Shown: positions 62,961 through 64,000 of the stretch, piece after piece
Layout: the number at the start of each line of letters is the position of its first letter
Numbering within the stretch: position 1 is the first letter of the stretch
Origin: Streptomyces sp. NBC_01689
GTDB taxonomy: Bacteria > Actinomycetota > Actinomycetes > Streptomycetales > Streptomycetaceae
DNA length: 64,000 nt
Assembly: GCF_036250675.1 (NCBI RefSeq)
Contig: NZ_CP109592.1
Span: forward strand, 496,001-560,000
Direction of reading: 5' to 3'
Made by a program: the position numbers and the translations under genes
Notes under the pieces: generated by a model
What the model saw: only the letters and a program-made list of their open reading frames with translations
Databases searched by the model: none
What the model was told of the DNA's origin: nothing

Positions 62961-63629
62961 ATGGACGTCTACGAAGCGGTCGCCGGCCGACGCGCGGTGC
63001 GCGGGTTCACCGGCCGGCCGGTGCCGGGCGAGGTGCTGGAGCGCGTACTGTCGGCCGCGGCCCAAGCCCCGTCCGCGTCCAACCTCCAGCCGTGGCACGT
63101 CTATGTGCTCACCGGCCGGCCGCTGGCCGAGCTCAAGAAACGCGCGGGCGAACGCGTGGCCTCGGGCGACCCGTGGGACGAACCCGAGTACGAGCAGTAC
63201 CCGCCGACGTTGAAGTCCCCCTACCGGGAGCGCCGGTCCGCCTTCGGTGAGCAGCGTTACGGCGCGCTCGGCATCCCGCGCGAGGACCTGGAAGCTCGTC
63301 AGAGGGCCGCCGCCGCGAACTGGGACTGCTTCGGCGCACCCGCCGCGCTGTTCTGCTACATCGATCGCGACATGGGCCGGCCCCAGTGGTCCGACGTCGG
63401 CATGTATCTGCAGACCGTCATGCTGCTGCTCCGCGCCGAAGGCCTGCACAGCTGCGCCCAGATGGCCTGGGCGAAATACCGCACGACCGTGGCGGAGATC
63501 CTTTCGCCACCGGACGGCCTCATCCTGTTCTGCGGCATGTCGGTCGGGTTCGAGGACCCGACGGCGGAGGTCTCCCGCACGGGCCGCGCACCGCTCGGCG
63601 AGACGGTCACGTTCGTCGGGGACCAGTAG
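62961..63629 (+). CDS. Nitroreductase-family FMN oxidoreductase
   Basis: A 222-residue nitroreductase: YEAVAGRRAVRGFTGRPVPG (FMN-binding Arg pair), AAAQAPSASNLQPWHVYVLT (the APSxxNxQPW motif), SDVGMYLQTVMLLLRAEGLH, and a C-terminal LFCGMSVGFEDP with Arg/Gly phosphate contacts. Homologues reduce nitro, quinone or enone substrates with NAD(P)H. ATG 62961 has GGAGG 9 nt upstream; GTG 62955 is possible. It stands alone; no link to the azoline dehydrogenase of the RiPP cluster is implied. Confidence 0.88.
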   Translation: MDVYEAVAGRRAVRGFTGRPVPGEVLERVLSAAAQAPSASNLQPWHVYVLTGRPLAELKKRAGERVASGDPWDEPEYEQYPPTLKSPYRERRSAFGEQRYGALGIPREDLEARQRAAAANWDCFGAPAALFCYIDRDMGRPQWSDVGMYLQTVMLLLRAEGLHSCAQMAWAKYRTTVAEILSPPDGLILFCGMSVGFEDPTAEVSRTGRAPLGETVTFVGDQ

Positions 63630-63947
63630 CCGCCCACCTCTCCCGGCGTCGACGTCCAGGTGTTTCAGATCGGGCACCCATGTCGGTGGGTTCACGTCCA
63701 GTGCCCATGTCCAGTGCCCATGTCCAGTGCCTACGTCCAGTGCCTACGTCCAGTACGCACGTCCGGGCGCCCGCCCGCGGACGCTCGCCCCAGTACCCGG
63801 GCGCCCGCGCCCCGGGCTGCCACCCCGGTCCCAGGTCCCGCAGGACCCGACCGGTCCACATGGCGGACAGCCGGTCCGGAATCCGTGGCACAGCCACGTA
63901 GAATGTTGTCGCGTCAAGTATTTTTCTCTAAGAGGAACACGACCAGC
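63630..63947. other. Intergenic region with tandem repeat and promoter
   Basis: 318 bp holding the 13-bp tandem repeat (63696-63760) and, at the right, a -10-like TAGAAT (63899-63904) followed by an AT-richer leader with AAGAGGAA (63930-63937) before the last gene. Confidence 0.5.
63696..63760. repeat. 13-bp tandem repeat, five copies
   Basis: Unit GTCCAGTGCCCAT, five consecutive copies starting at 63696, 63709, 63722, 63735 and 63748. The first two are identical; later copies carry CTAC or ACGCAC endings. Head-to-tail with no spacers, so not a CRISPR. Confidence 0.92.
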
Positions 63948-64000
63948 GTGAACTCATACACCATACGCACGGCCTCACTGTTCGACGGTCACGAGCTGTC
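63948..64000 (+). CDS. Start of an unidentified gene, cut by the window edge
   Basis: GTG at 63948 preceded by AAGAGGAA and a -10-like TAGAAT. Only 17 codons are visible (MNSYTIRTASLFDGHEL). The LFDGHEL stretch is reminiscent of an amidohydrolase N-terminus, but that is too little to assign. Confidence 0.4.
   Translation, partial: MNSYTIRTASLFDGHEL

Noticed and set aside
63696..63760. CRISPR array
   Set aside because: 13-bp units are directly adjacent with no spacers and no cas genes are present.

Overview
This is about 64 kb of very GC-rich actinobacterial DNA, almost certainly from a Streptomyces or close relative. The signs are strong third-position G/C bias, frequent GTG starts, many 4-nt start/stop overlaps, twin-arginine signal sequences, a SARP regulator, SpoIIE-type phosphatases and a BlaI/M56 pair. 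I saw no rRNA, tRNA, CRISPR array, integrase or transposase. The identity is inferred from sequence character only.

The centrepiece (about 4.0-22.7 kb, possibly to 26.8 kb) is a RiPP gene cluster. A 54-residue precursor (5739-5903, plus strand) has an acidic thiopeptide-like leader and a tail in which 18 of the last 19 residues are Ser, Thr or Cys, with Cys every sixth residue. Facing it is a minus-strand operon (22681 to 6101): SARP regulator, leader-binding F protein (RRE + ThiF-like + degenerate YcaO), YcaO cyclodehydratase 2, SagB/McbC-type azoline dehydrogenase, split LanB-type dehydratase (tRNA-Glu glutamylation protein and a SpaB_C-type protein), an M50 protease fused to an ABC ATPase, an ABC-2 permease and YcaO cyclodehydratase 1. 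The proposed logic is as follows. F captures the leader. Two YcaO enzymes plus the dehydrogenase make thiazoles/oxazoles. The LanB pair makes dehydroamino acids. The ABC system exports the product and the membrane protease may process it. Only one SpaB_C protein is present, so a linear goadsporin-like product fits better than a thiopeptide macrocycle. A flavin hydroxylase and an unusual N-extended O-methyltransferase (23.7-26.8 kb) may be tailoring genes or a separate unit.

Left flank (0-4 kb): a GAF-PP2C-HATPase signalling protein, remnants of a MerR regulator and a GNAT acetyltransferase, a secreted AMIN-like protein and a DUF4142 protein. From 26.9 to 33 kb: a Tat-exported metallophosphoesterase, a STAS protein, an F5/8C-domain protein and an SDR. 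From 33.4 to 38 kb: a light-signalling locus (GAF-PP2C phosphatase, response regulator, bacteriophytochrome kinase).

From 38.2 to 45.2 kb: an alpha/beta hydrolase-TetR operon behind an operator-rich promoter, a broken serine hydrolase next to a tandem MarR-like operator and an MFS gene, a SatP-like membrane protein, an actin-depolymerizing-factor (cofilin) homologue, a GNAT and a methyltransferase. From 45.4 to 54.4 kb: a very large secreted discoidin-domain protein with a LacI-type operator, small proteins, a BlaI/M56 module, a GT2 glycosyltransferase and a conserved hypothetical. From 54.7 to 62.8 kb: a MacB/FtsX-type ABC export system with two large permeases and two ATPases, one with an AbrB-like tail. 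The window ends with a nitroreductase, a 13-bp tandem repeat and the start of another gene.
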